Assembly: GCA_030430075.1 (NCBI GenBank)
Contig: JAUIGN010000004.1
Location: 62,001 to 126,000 of the forward strand
Direction of reading: 5' to 3'
DNA from: a bacterium
GTDB lineage: Bacteria; Planctomycetota; Planctomycetia; Pirellulales; Pirellulaceae
Length of the DNA stretch: 64,000 nucleotides
Position 1 is the stretch's first letter. Every line of letters begins with the position of its first letter. The position numbers were made by a program, and so were the translations under genes. The notes beneath the pieces are model-generated. The model did no database searches, was not told where the DNA came from, and saw nothing but the letters and a program-made list of their open reading frames with translations. Shown in pieces: positions 41,587 to 49,900 of the stretch.

Positions 41587-42339
41587 ATGACAGAGAAGAC
41601 GAAGCCTGATGGCCGGCCTCCAATGATCGAAGCGGCCGGCCTTTCGAAGTTTTACGGGATTTTCACCGCCTGTCGCGACATTTCCTTTCAGGTTCCCGAG
41701 GGTGAGCTGTGTGCCTTTCTGGGCCCCAACGGCGCCGGCAAGAGCACGACCATGAAGCTTCTGACCGGCTACCTTTCACCCTCGGAAGGGTACGCCAAGA
41801 TCGCCGGCCACAATATGGCGGACGACCGAATCGCCGGCTCCGCCCGATTGGGTTACCTTCCGGAAAACGGGCCCCTCTATCCCGACATGACGCCCCATAG
41901 CTTGCTCTCCTTTTTTGCGGAGGCGCGGGGGATGTCTGCGAAGAAGAAGGACGAGCGGATCGATGCGGTGGTCGAGACCTGCCAGCTCTCCAGCGTTATC
42001 TTCAAGCCGATCGCCAAGCTCTCTAAGGGATACCGGCAGCGGGTCGGGATGGCCCAGGCGCTGCTGCATGAACCGGACGTGCTGATCCTGGACGAACCGA
42101 CGGCCGGACTCGATCCCAACCAGATTCGAGAAGTTCGCGACGTGCTGAGAAAGCTGAGTGAAGAGAAGACGATTCTCCTTTCAACCCACATTCTCAAGGA
42201 GGTTGAAGCCATGGCGAGTCGCGTGATCATGATCAATGAAGGTCGGCTGGTCTTCGACGGCAAGGTCTCCGATCTGGGAAAGAACAGCGACGAAATGGAA
42301 GAGGCGTTCCACGACCTCACGCGCCCCGACGCGGCGTAG
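41587..42339 (+). CDS. ABC transporter ATP-binding protein, GldA-like
   Basis: 250 residues. Walker A GPNGAGKST near residue 48, the Q-loop region, an LSKGYRQRVGMAQAL signature, Walker B VLILDEPTAGLDP and the STH switch histidine are all present, so it is a complete ABC ATPase. It most resembles the GldA / ABC-2 exporter class. It heads a three-gene set with the permease-GldG fusion (54 bp downstream) and the DUF4340 protein. It presumably powers that membrane complex from the cytoplasmic side. In Bacteroidetes the GldA-GldF-GldG trio is linked to gliding, but planctomycetes carry related sets without known gliding, so the transported substrate is unknown. Confidence 0.92.
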   Translation: MTEKTKPDGRPPMIEAAGLSKFYGIFTACRDISFQVPEGELCAFLGPNGAGKSTTMKLLTGYLSPSEGYAKIAGHNMADDRIAGSARLGYLPENGPLYPDMTPHSLLSFFAEARGMSAKKKDERIDAVVETCQLSSVIFKPIAKLSKGYRQRVGMAQALLHEPDVLILDEPTAGLDPNQIREVRDVLRKLSEEKTILLSTHILKEVEAMASRVIMINEGRLVFDGKVSDLGKNSDEMEEAFHDLTRPDAA

Positions 42340-42392
42340 CGTTTCGTCCGGCGAAATTCGATTGCAACTGCGTGAAAGGTTGAGTTCAAACG

Positions 42393-45305
42393 ATGGGTGC
42401 TGCGTTTCTCGAAATCATCTTGCGTGACTTGGCTTTCTTGGCCGTTTGTATCCTGATCGTTGCGCCGATTGCCGCTTACAAGAAGGCGGCCTGGGCCGTA
42501 CTGAAGCGGAACTTTATCGGCTATTTCAGCAACCCGACAGGCTACGTGTTTCTCTGCCTGTTTGTGTTGTTGACGTCGTTCGCCGCGTTCTGGCCGCACG
42601 AGTTTTTTACGGCCAACTTGGCCAACCTGGACCAACTGAGCCAGTTTCTGCCGTACATCATGTTGATCTTCATTCCGGCGATCACGATGAGTGTCTGGTC
42701 GGAAGAGCGCCGCCAGGGAACGGACGAACTGTTGCTCACGCTGCCCGCCGATGACTTCGACATCGTGATCGGAAAGTACCTCGCTGCCGCGGCCATTTTC
42801 ACAGCGTCGCTGCTGTTCTCGCAGTTTTCCAACTACATCGTGTTGGTCTGGTTGACGCTGGGTGATCTCGATACCGGGTTGTTTTTTGCGACCTACCTGG
42901 GTTACTGGCTGATTGGGCTGGCGATGTTGGCGATCGGCATGGTGGCCTCGTTCCTGACCAAGAACATGACGGTCGGCTTTGTCCTGGGCGCGATGTTTAA
43001 TGCTCCGCTGGCCTTTGCCGCCAACGCGGATGTGATCATTCACCGGACTTCCTGGGCACGAGCCGTTTCCAATTGGAGCCTGTCGACCCAGTTCGACGAC
43101 TTCGGCCGCGGCGTGCTGAGCTTTTCGTCGTTCACCTATTTTGCCCTTCTGGTTACCGTCGGCCTCTACATCAGCATGGTCCTGATCGGTGCCCGCCACT
43201 GGTCGGGTGGTGCTCGCGGGCCCTGGATGTTCCTGCACTACATTGCCAGAACGGCCGCCTTGCTGATCGTGCTGCTCGCCGCCACGACCCTCTTCAGCAA
43301 TTACGACGGGCGGCTCGATATGTCGCACCAGCAGAGCAATTCGCTATCGCCCAAGACGCGCGAGATCATCCGCGAGCTCGAGCCCGAGCATCCGATCATG
43401 ATCGAGGCCTTCATCGGGGCACAGGTTCCGGAGCAGTACGTCCAGGCCAAGTACAGCTTGATTTCGCTGCTGAAGGAATTCGATGCCATGTCGGGCGGCA
43501 AGATTGACGTCCGCATCCACGAAGATCTCGAGTCGTTCAGCGAGGAAGCGGCGTTGGCCGAACAGCGGTTCGGGATCACGCCGGTCCGGGTGCGGACGCG
43601 GAGCCGGGGGACCTTTCAAGACGAAGATGTCTTGCTGGGCGCAGCCTTTACCTGCGGATTGGAAAAGGTCGTCGTGCCGTTCTTCGACTACGGCGTGCCG
43701 GTGGAATACGAGCTGATACGCTCGATCGGCACCGTGGCCAAGGGTGAGCGCCGCAAGCTGGGGCTGCTCCGCACCGATGCCCAGATGAACGGCGGATTCT
43801 CCATGGCCGGCGGCATGCCGCAGCAGATTCCCAAGCAGGAGATCGTCACCGAACTCGAGAAACAATACGACGTGGAAGAGGTCGATCCGACCCAACCCAT
43901 CGAAGAAGGCAAGTACGACGTGTTGATTGCCGTCCAGCCCTCGTCCCTGGGGCCGGCGGAGATGAACAACTTTGTCGAGGCGGTCCGCAACGGCCAGCCG
44001 ACGGCCATCTTCGAAGACCCGTTGCCGATGATTTTCGGGTCGGTTCCCGGTACGGGCGAACCAAAACCGGCGCCGGGCGGCATGTTCGGCGGAGGCCAGC
44101 CGCCGCCACCCAAGGGCGATATTCGCCAGCTCTGGCAGGCGATCGGCATCGCGCCGCCGGCCGAGCCTGGACCGGGCGGGCAGAACCCGGACATCGCCTG
44201 GCAGCGGTATAACCCGTATCCCAAACTGGCGCGGATCGAACAGATCACCGAACTGTGGGTCTTTGCCAGCAGCTCCGCCCCGGGAGTTGACTTTGCGTTC
44301 AACCCCGATTCGCCGGTGACCAAGGGCCTCACCGAAGTCCTTCTTCCGGCGCCCGGCGTCGTCCTGCCGGCTCCGGAGAGCGACTTGAACTTCCAGAAGC
44401 TGGTGGTCACCACCCAGCAGCTCGATTCTGCCGGCCGCATCCGTTATCAGGACGTTCGCTCGAATATGAACAATCCCCAGGGCCTGCCGTTGGGAGCGGG
44501 CACCGGTGAGCAGATTCTGGCGGCCCGGATCACCGGTGACGAGGCGGAGGACGAGGACAGCGAGGATGGCGATGACGAAGATTCATCCGCGGACGAGGAC
44601 GGTGAGGAAGCCGACGATGCGGAAGACGACATTCAAGAGACGAGGCCGGTCAACGTAATCTATGTTGCCGACATTGACTTGATGGCGTCCGCGTTCCTGC
44701 GGATTCGTGCACGTCCGGACGAGGACGAAGAAATTGCCTGGCATTTCGAGAACGTCAACTTTCTCCTCAACGTGATTGACGAGTTGTCAGGCGAAACGAG
44801 CTACGTCGACATTCGTATGCGGCAGCCGTTCCATGCCACGCTGCGGCAGATTGAAGAGCAGGCCCTGGCGGCCCGCAACGCCGAGTTCGTCCAGAAAGAA
44901 GAATTTGAGGACAAATTCGAAGAGGAACTCGAAGGGCTCGACGAAGAAAAAACGAAAGCCTTGAAGAAGTACGAAGACCAGTTAAAAGAATTGCAGAAGA
45001 AGGCGGAAGCGGGTGAAGCCGTTTCCATGGCAGATCGCGTGGCGCTGGAACAGCGGCGGGCCATCGAAGAAGAGCGGATCACCAAGAAGCAGGAGGTCAC
45101 TCGCCAGCAACTGCAGCAGGATCTCAACAAGCAAGTGCAGCAGATACGCCGGCAATCCGACTTGGAGATTCTGAAGATCCAGAACTGGTACAAGTTCTGG
45201 GCGGTCTTTATTCCGCCAATTCCGCCCCTGCTGGTTGGGTTGGTCGTTTTTGTCCACCGTCGCTTGCGCGAACGGGAAGGTGTGACCAAGGCCCGCTTGA
45301 GATAG
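42393..45305 (+). CDS. GldF-GldG-type fusion: ABC-2 permease plus auxiliary domain
   Basis: 970 residues. Residues 1-275 are an ABC-2 permease with about six membrane helices (GYFSNPTGYVFL, then PAITMSVWSEERRQGTDELLL, typical of GldF). A further helix at about 285-303 anchors a large extracytoplasmic part. Residues about 310-700 resemble GldG (SLSPKTREIIRELEP, KAKYSLISLLKEF-like start). This part is interrupted by a Gly/Pro-rich loop (about 561-578) and followed by an acidic stretch (about 715-748). A long charged coiled coil (about 819-929) precedes a C-terminal helix (931-956) and a basic tail. In many genomes GldF and GldG are separate; here they are one polypeptide. It works with the upstream ATPase and downstream DUF4340 protein. 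Confidence 0.9.
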   Translation: MGAAFLEIILRDLAFLAVCILIVAPIAAYKKAAWAVLKRNFIGYFSNPTGYVFLCLFVLLTSFAAFWPHEFFTANLANLDQLSQFLPYIMLIFIPAITMSVWSEERRQGTDELLLTLPADDFDIVIGKYLAAAAIFTASLLFSQFSNYIVLVWLTLGDLDTGLFFATYLGYWLIGLAMLAIGMVASFLTKNMTVGFVLGAMFNAPLAFAANADVIIHRTSWARAVSNWSLSTQFDDFGRGVLSFSSFTYFALLVTVGLYISMVLIGARHWSGGARGPWMFLHYIARTAALLIVLLAATTLFSNYDGRLDMSHQQSNSLSPKTREIIRELEPEHPIMIEAFIGAQVPEQYVQAKYSLISLLKEFDAMSGGKIDVRIHEDLESFSEEAALAEQRFGITPVRVRTRSRGTFQDEDVLLGAAFTCGLEKVVVPFFDYGVPVEYELIRSIGTVAKGERRKLGLLRTDAQMNGGFSMAGGMPQQIPKQEIVTELEKQYDVEEVDPTQPIEEGKYDVLIAVQPSSLGPAEMNNFVEAVRNGQPTAIFEDPLPMIFGSVPGTGEPKPAPGGMFGGGQPPPPKGDIRQLWQAIGIAPPAEPGPGGQNPDIAWQRYNPYPKLARIEQITELWVFASSSAPGVDFAFNPDSPVTKGLTEVLLPAPGVVLPAPESDLNFQKLVVTTQQLDSAGRIRYQDVRSNMNNPQGLPLGAGTGEQILAARITGDEAEDEDSEDGDDEDSSADEDGEEADDAEDDIQETRPVNVIYVADIDLMASAFLRIRARPDEDEEIAWHFENVNFLLNVIDELSGETSYVDIRMRQPFHATLRQIEEQALAARNAEFVQKEEFEDKFEEELEGLDEEKTKALKKYEDQLKELQKKAEAGEAVSMADRVALEQRRAIEEERITKKQEVTRQQLQQDLNKQVQQIRRQSDLEILKIQNWYKFWAVFIPPIPPLLVGLVVFVHRRLREREGVTKARLR

Positions 45306-45365
45306 TTGCGGAAAGCTTGGCGTACCGCTCCAGGCCGTTCGCCGTGCTCGACCCGCGATGCCCCA

Positions 45366-45391
45366 AATTTCCAAGCCAAATTTCCAAGCCA
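45366..45391 (+). repeat. 13-bp direct duplication in the leader of the DUF4340 gene
   Basis: AAATTTCCAAGCC occurs twice in direct succession at 45366-45378 and 45379-45391, followed by a further AAATTCG. It is an AT-rich patch in a GC-rich spacer, 30 bp ahead of the start codon, and might be part of a leader or internal promoter. Confidence 0.8.
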
Positions 45392-45420
45392 AATTCGAGT
45401 TTCGTGGAGGAAATCTGAGA

Positions 45421-47052
45421 ATGAACGAAGGCCTGAAGACCGCGATCTTCGTGGGCACTGCCGTGCTCCTTTCCCTGGTCGGCTACGCGTCCATTCCCAA
45501 GCCGCAGACCGCCCAGCCGCGCGCCGACGTCGGAGACAACCTGTTCGAGTTCGAGGATCCGGCGGAAGCGGCCAGCCTGGAGATTGTTCGCTATGACGAA
45601 GACCTGGGCGAAGCCCATGCTTTCAAGGTTGCCAAGAACTCCAAGACCGGACTCTGGACCATCCCCTCGCACGAAGGCTATCCGGCGGACGCCGCCGAAC
45701 AGATGAAGGACGCCGTCACCAACCTGATCGGTTTGAAGAAGCTGGGCGTGGTCACCGAGGATGCCGCCGAGCAGGAGCTGTTTGGTGTGGTCGAGCCCGT
45801 CACGGAGGGCGTGCAGAACAACAGCAAAGGAGTCGGTTTGCTGGTCCGCGTGCAGGACGCCAAGGGCAAGGATCTGGCCGAGCTGATTATCGGCAAAGCG
45901 GTCAAGAATACTGATGACCAGCGGTTCGTCCGCATTCCGGGCCAGGACCGGGTCTACGCGGTTGCGATCGATCCGGAAAAGCTCTCCACGTCGTTCGGCG
46001 ATTGGATCGAAAGCGACCTGCTCGACCTGAACGCGATCGACATCGAATCGATGGAATTGCGGGACTACTCGGTGGTGCAGACGCTGCAGGGCGGTGCCTT
46101 GGAAAAACGATCGGAGGTCGAGGTAAGCTGGAACAGCAGCGACAACAAGTGGGACCTCGAAGAGATGCTCACGTTCCGCGGACGTGAGGCGATCCCCACG
46201 CAGTTGCTGGACAACGAAGAGCTGGACACAACCAAGCTCAATGACATGAAGAACGCCTTCGGGGATTTGAAGATTGTCGACGTCCGCCGCAAGCCGGGTG
46301 GTTTGGGCGCCAACCTGAAGGCCGACAAGTCGTTCATGGACGACCCGGAAAACCGCCGCTCGCTGATGTCACGCGGCTACTACGCGAGCACTTCCGAGAC
46401 CGGTGACTTCGAACTGTTTGCCGCCAACGGCGAAGTCTACGTCGGGATGAAGGACGGTTATGAATACATCTTGCGATTCGGTAGTGTGGCGATCACCGAT
46501 GAAGGAGCCGATGACGGGTCGCTGAACCGCTACCTCTTTGTGATGGCGCGGCAGGACGACTCGAAATTCCCGGAGCCCGAACTGCAACCGATTCCAACCA
46601 TCGAGGATTTTCCACTCAAGAGTCCCGAGGCGGCGGAAGGCGACGACGCCCCGGCGCCACCCGACGGTGATGAGACGGCCAGCGGAACCGACGACGAGAA
46701 GAAGAAGGAAGCCGAAGAAGAGCGGCAACGCAAGTTGAAAGCGGCCATCGAGCGAGTGGAGAAAGAGAACCAGCGGAAACTGGACGAGTGGCAGGAGAAC
46801 AAGAAGCAGGCGCAAGAGAAGGTGGCCGAACTGAACTCGCGGTTCGCCGACTGGTACTACATTATTTCCGAGGATGTCTACAAGAGAATTCACCTGTCTC
46901 GAAATGACATCATCAAGGAGAGTGAATCCGCCCGCGAGGAAGGTTTCGGAATCGACGCCTTCCGCAAGTTGCAAGAGGACGGCGTCGATCCACCAGAAGA
47001 AGCGCCGGCTGCTCCGAGCGGCGGACAGTTCCCGGGCGGCGCGCCGTTCTAG
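45421..47052 (+). CDS. DUF4340 domain-containing membrane-anchored protein
   Basis: 543 residues from ATG 45421, preceded by GGAGGAAA, an excellent ribosome binding site that decides the start over an in-frame ATG at 45358. One N-terminal membrane helix (residues 5-23) is followed by a soluble region with FEDPAEAASLEIVRYDE and repeated DUF4340-type beta units, then a charged coiled-coil part (about 435-500) and a Gly/Pro-rich end, GGQFPGGAPF. DUF4340 proteins commonly sit beside GldG-like genes and are thought to be part of the same envelope complex. It lies 115 bp after the fusion gene on the same strand, likely co-transcribed. Confidence 0.9.
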   Translation: MNEGLKTAIFVGTAVLLSLVGYASIPKPQTAQPRADVGDNLFEFEDPAEAASLEIVRYDEDLGEAHAFKVAKNSKTGLWTIPSHEGYPADAAEQMKDAVTNLIGLKKLGVVTEDAAEQELFGVVEPVTEGVQNNSKGVGLLVRVQDAKGKDLAELIIGKAVKNTDDQRFVRIPGQDRVYAVAIDPEKLSTSFGDWIESDLLDLNAIDIESMELRDYSVVQTLQGGALEKRSEVEVSWNSSDNKWDLEEMLTFRGREAIPTQLLDNEELDTTKLNDMKNAFGDLKIVDVRRKPGGLGANLKADKSFMDDPENRRSLMSRGYYASTSETGDFELFAANGEVYVGMKDGYEYILRFGSVAITDEGADDGSLNRYLFVMARQDDSKFPEPELQPIPTIEDFPLKSPEAAEGDDAPAPPDGDETASGTDDEKKKEAEEERQRKLKAAIERVEKENQRKLDEWQENKKQAQEKVAELNSRFADWYYIISEDVYKRIHLSRNDIIKESESAREEGFGIDAFRKLQEDGVDPPEEAPAAPSGGQFPGGAPF

Positions 47053-47075
47053 CTTGTGCTTGCGGCCGTCGCCGC

Positions 47076-47092
47076 CTTTCGCTCTGCGAAAG
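47076..47092. terminator. Hairpin between convergent genes
   Basis: CTTTCGC (47076-47082), loop TCT, GCGAAAG (47086-47092) is a perfect 7-bp stem between the stop codons of the DUF4340 gene and the convergent hydrolase gene. No T tract follows. It may act as a bidirectional 3'-end hairpin, or belong to a dispersed intergenic repeat family. Confidence 0.4.
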
Positions 47093-47145
47093 CAGCGTGC
47101 CGGCTTGCGACCTGCACAGCTTGAACTGCGGGGTTGGGCGGACGT

Positions 47146-48345
47146 TTATGACCGCTCCTCGCTCCACCCGTAACAGTGTCGGGCGATCTGGTCGAGGTGG
47201 AAGGGCAGCCATTGAGGATGTGTGTAGATCGCGTGCCCGGCTAACTGCTGGGCCAGTTCCGGGTCGCTGGCACCGTAGTCGACCAGGAGTGTTGTGCCGT
47301 CCGCATGCACGCGGCAGCCGAGCCGTAGGCGGGACAGGAGATCGCGGCGGCGGAGTCCCGGTTGGACAAGCCGGCCCAAAGCGCGGTCGGCCATGGCAGC
47401 TCGCCAGGCCCATAGCGGTGGGGCGAAATTCGTTCCTGCGATGCCCAACTGCTGGACGACATCGCCACCGCTCGCCTGCAGTACGTCATCGGCGCTGACC
47501 GGCAGGCGGGCCACAAAGTCAGGCAATTCGGGATCGCGCCGATGGTGGACAACGTGTAACAGGGTCGCGCAGCCGGCCGTGTCCCAGCCATAGCGGATCG
47601 GTGTCCCCATGGTCACGACATCCAACCGGTTCGCGCGTAGCGGATGGTCGGGATCGGCCAGCATGTCGGCGGTCCGTTGCCAGCGCGCAATGTCGATTCG
47701 CTCGGTCCCCGGCCAGCAGTAGTAGGGCCGCGTGGCACGGAAAAACCGTTCGTTGGTGGAACGGTCATTGGCCAGCAGGTTGGTCACCAGGGCCAGGAGG
47801 TTTCCTCCGTGGCTGTGGCCGACTAGCAGGATGCGGCCACCTGCCGGCCGCGGTCCCGGTCCGCTGTCTTCCTCGCTCTGCAATTGCGAACTCAGCTCGT
47901 CCAGCAAACGGACCGCACCGTCGGCGCGACCGATGTGGTGATTCTCGCTGGACCAGTGGAACAGGCGAACAGGTATCGGCGTGGGGTGCTCGCCTTGGAG
48001 CGAGTCTTGGAGTTGCCGGGCGTATAGTGGCGTAAAGTTCCCCAGTTCGCCGGCAACACGATCGATGGCTTGCTTTTGAATCTTCCGCAGCACGTCACTG
48101 GCCGTCGGCCAGACACGTGCCAACTCGCGGAGAAACCCAAACCCGTCAGCGCCGACGAACGTCCCGTGAATGAGGTAGATCGCGGTCACGCCGGCGTCCC
48201 GCATGTGCTGCCCGACCAGCGCGGCGCTGGTCGCCTGACTAGCGGGCGTGGTGCTGGATGGTGCCGCGGGATGCAGCAGGTGATACTTGGAAATGGGGTG
48301 CCCGGACCGGTACTCTTGGTGCTGGAATCGATTGTTCCGGGGCAT
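47146..48345 (-). CDS. Alpha/beta-hydrolase-fold protein
   Basis: About 399 residues from ATG 48345. The strand-HG motif IYLIHGTFVG and the nucleophile elbow GHSHGGN (Ser178) mark a lipase/esterase-like hydrolase; substrate is unknown. No signal peptide is seen, so it is probably cytoplasmic. The start is uncertain: ATG 48393 and ATG 48205 are also in frame. The first two overlap the end of the upstream metallophosphoesterase gene (stop at 48239), while 48205 avoids overlap and begins just ahead of the IHG strand. Co-orientation and overlap suggest one transcript and a shared process with the phosphoesterase. Confidence 0.8.
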   Translation of the reverse strand: MPRNNRFQHQEYRSGHPISKYHLLHPAAPSSTTPASQATSAALVGQHMRDAGVTAIYLIHGTFVGADGFGFLRELARVWPTASDVLRKIQKQAIDRVAGELGNFTPLYARQLQDSLQGEHPTPIPVRLFHWSSENHHIGRADGAVRLLDELSSQLQSEEDSGPGPRPAGGRILLVGHSHGGNLLALVTNLLANDRSTNERFFRATRPYYCWPGTERIDIARWQRTADMLADPDHPLRANRLDVVTMGTPIRYGWDTAGCATLLHVVHHRRDPELPDFVARLPVSADDVLQASGGDVVQQLGIAGTNFAPPLWAWRAAMADRALGRLVQPGLRRRDLLSRLRLGCRVHADGTTLLVDYGASDPELAQQLAGHAIYTHPQWLPFHLDQIARHCYGWSEERS

Positions 48346-49738
48346 GATTCGACCGTCCGCTGTCCGCGCGATGAACGGGGGCCTGCACCGCATCGGATGC
48401 CAGCATGCTCGACCAGGTCTCGAACGGCCGGCCGGCGCGTTCGTCGGCGTGGTAGAACGAGAGAATGTTCATCGTATCGTTCGGGATGAACTCATGTTCG
48501 CCGCCGGCCCACTGCGTTTGCCGATAGACGCGTCGCCAGGTTCCCGTGTTGAAATAGACCTGGTTTAGAACGTACCCGTCGGCGTAGCTCGCGTCCAGCG
48601 GCACATTTTCTGCAACGTGCGTATGGCCGTACACGATGTGTTTGGCGCGACGATTGCGGTAGTCCTGCTCGGTCAACGCGTGCTGGAAATACGAGTCGGT
48701 CTGCGTGCCGCGAAGCGACTGCATCCAATCCGTGATCTTCCCGGCCCAGCCGATCGAGAGTCGCTTGCTGAACTTCAACGAACGATCGAGTCCGTCGACC
48801 AGATTGAACGGGCTCCAGGCATCCTGTTCGCGGACGAACTCCAGTTGCAAGAATTCGTCGGTCAGACCGTCCCAGATGTGTTTGATCTGTTTGCGATAGC
48901 CGTGGCGAATGCCGCATCGCTCCAGCAGGCTCTCCAGCCAGACGGGGATCAACAGCAGGGGACGAATCTGGTTCATCTCCGCCAGTCCGGCGGTCACCGA
49001 AGCCGGCAAGTCCTGGCCCATCACCTGCTGGACGGTGGCCGTGAATCGGTTCAGCAGCTCGACCACGATCGCGTCGCCGAGGCTGCTCGAATCCCGGTCT
49101 TCGTTGTAGTTAAGTGGATCGAATACATCGCCGTGTCGGGCGAACACCCGATGCCGACGAAGGACACTCAGTAACTCTTCTGATTCATACGGGTCATGAG
49201 GGAACGGCGCGTTGTGTGAACTGCTCAGGCCGATCTGGTGGGCGACGCGCTGGCGAATGACATCGTACCGGGGACCGGTCAAGTGTAGCGGCCAATCCCG
49301 GTTGCCTACCATATAGAACGTCCGCACGGTGACCGGTGTGCCTGCTCCGTCCGGCGAAGGTGCGCCGGATTGGGTGGCTGCCGGAATGCAGATCGCACCG
49401 TCCGTCGCCAGCGATCGGAGGGTCATGATCGAGTCGCGGTTGGTCCGAAAAATATCGTCCACGATGGAAGATACCGTATCGGCGACGGCCGGCGTGTTGG
49501 CGTCGTCCCATGGCCGCACATCGTTGGCCAGCCACTTGTTGGAATCGATGACATCGAACACGTCACCCAGCAACAGAAGATCCAATTGCTCGATCGGACG
49601 ATAGCATCCGTCAGCACGCCAGGAGGCCTGCATGGCCATCTCGCAAAGGCGATGTGAAAATCCTTGGAACGCACCGGGGGAGACGTTGGTTCCAGTGGAT
49701 CCGTCAGTCAGGTGAAGGTCACTTATAATTGCAAGCAT
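48239..49738 (-). CDS. Calcineurin-like metallophosphoesterase
   Basis: 499 residues. The metal-site motifs appear in order: ISDLHLTDG (Asp7, His9), LLLGDVFDV (residues 57-62), GNRD (145-148, in place of the usual GNHD) and VYGHTHVAE (371-374). The fold is therefore a binuclear phosphoesterase, acting on an unknown phosphoester, nucleotide or nucleic acid. The His-to-Arg change in GNHD is notable because that histidine normally assists the leaving group. The last 35 or so residues read from sequence that overlaps the downstream hydrolase frame, and look unlike the rest (His/Arg/Pro-rich). ATG 49738 is preceded by GAGGAA. It is divergent in function from its neighbours, but co-oriented with the hydrolase. 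Confidence 0.88.
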   Translation of the reverse strand: MLAIISDLHLTDGSTGTNVSPGAFQGFSHRLCEMAMQASWRADGCYRPIEQLDLLLLGDVFDVIDSNKWLANDVRPWDDANTPAVADTVSSIVDDIFRTNRDSIMTLRSLATDGAICIPAATQSGAPSPDGAGTPVTVRTFYMVGNRDWPLHLTGPRYDVIRQRVAHQIGLSSSHNAPFPHDPYESEELLSVLRRHRVFARHGDVFDPLNYNEDRDSSSLGDAIVVELLNRFTATVQQVMGQDLPASVTAGLAEMNQIRPLLLIPVWLESLLERCGIRHGYRKQIKHIWDGLTDEFLQLEFVREQDAWSPFNLVDGLDRSLKFSKRLSIGWAGKITDWMQSLRGTQTDSYFQHALTEQDYRNRRAKHIVYGHTHVAENVPLDASYADGYVLNQVYFNTGTWRRVYRQTQWAGGEHEFIPNDTMNILSFYHADERAGRPFETWSSMLASDAVQAPVHRADSGRSNHAPEQSIPAPRVPVRAPHFQVSPAASRGTIQHHAR

Positions 49739-49900
49739 CGGAGCATTCCTCGGTCGCGCACGACGTAAACGGCAAACCCACGAGCGTGTGGCGTCGTGAC
49801 AGGTATCGGCGTAAAAGATTGCCGGTCGTGAGGATTATTCCGAAAAAGGCGCGCCGGCCGGTGAGAACCGGCAACAGACAGGGCGGGCCGCAATCGACGC

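Noticed and set aside
41877-43328. A 483-codon minus-strand ORF opposite the ABC genes
   Set aside because: Antisense to two well-supported genes; Gln/Arg/His-rich translation without motifs.
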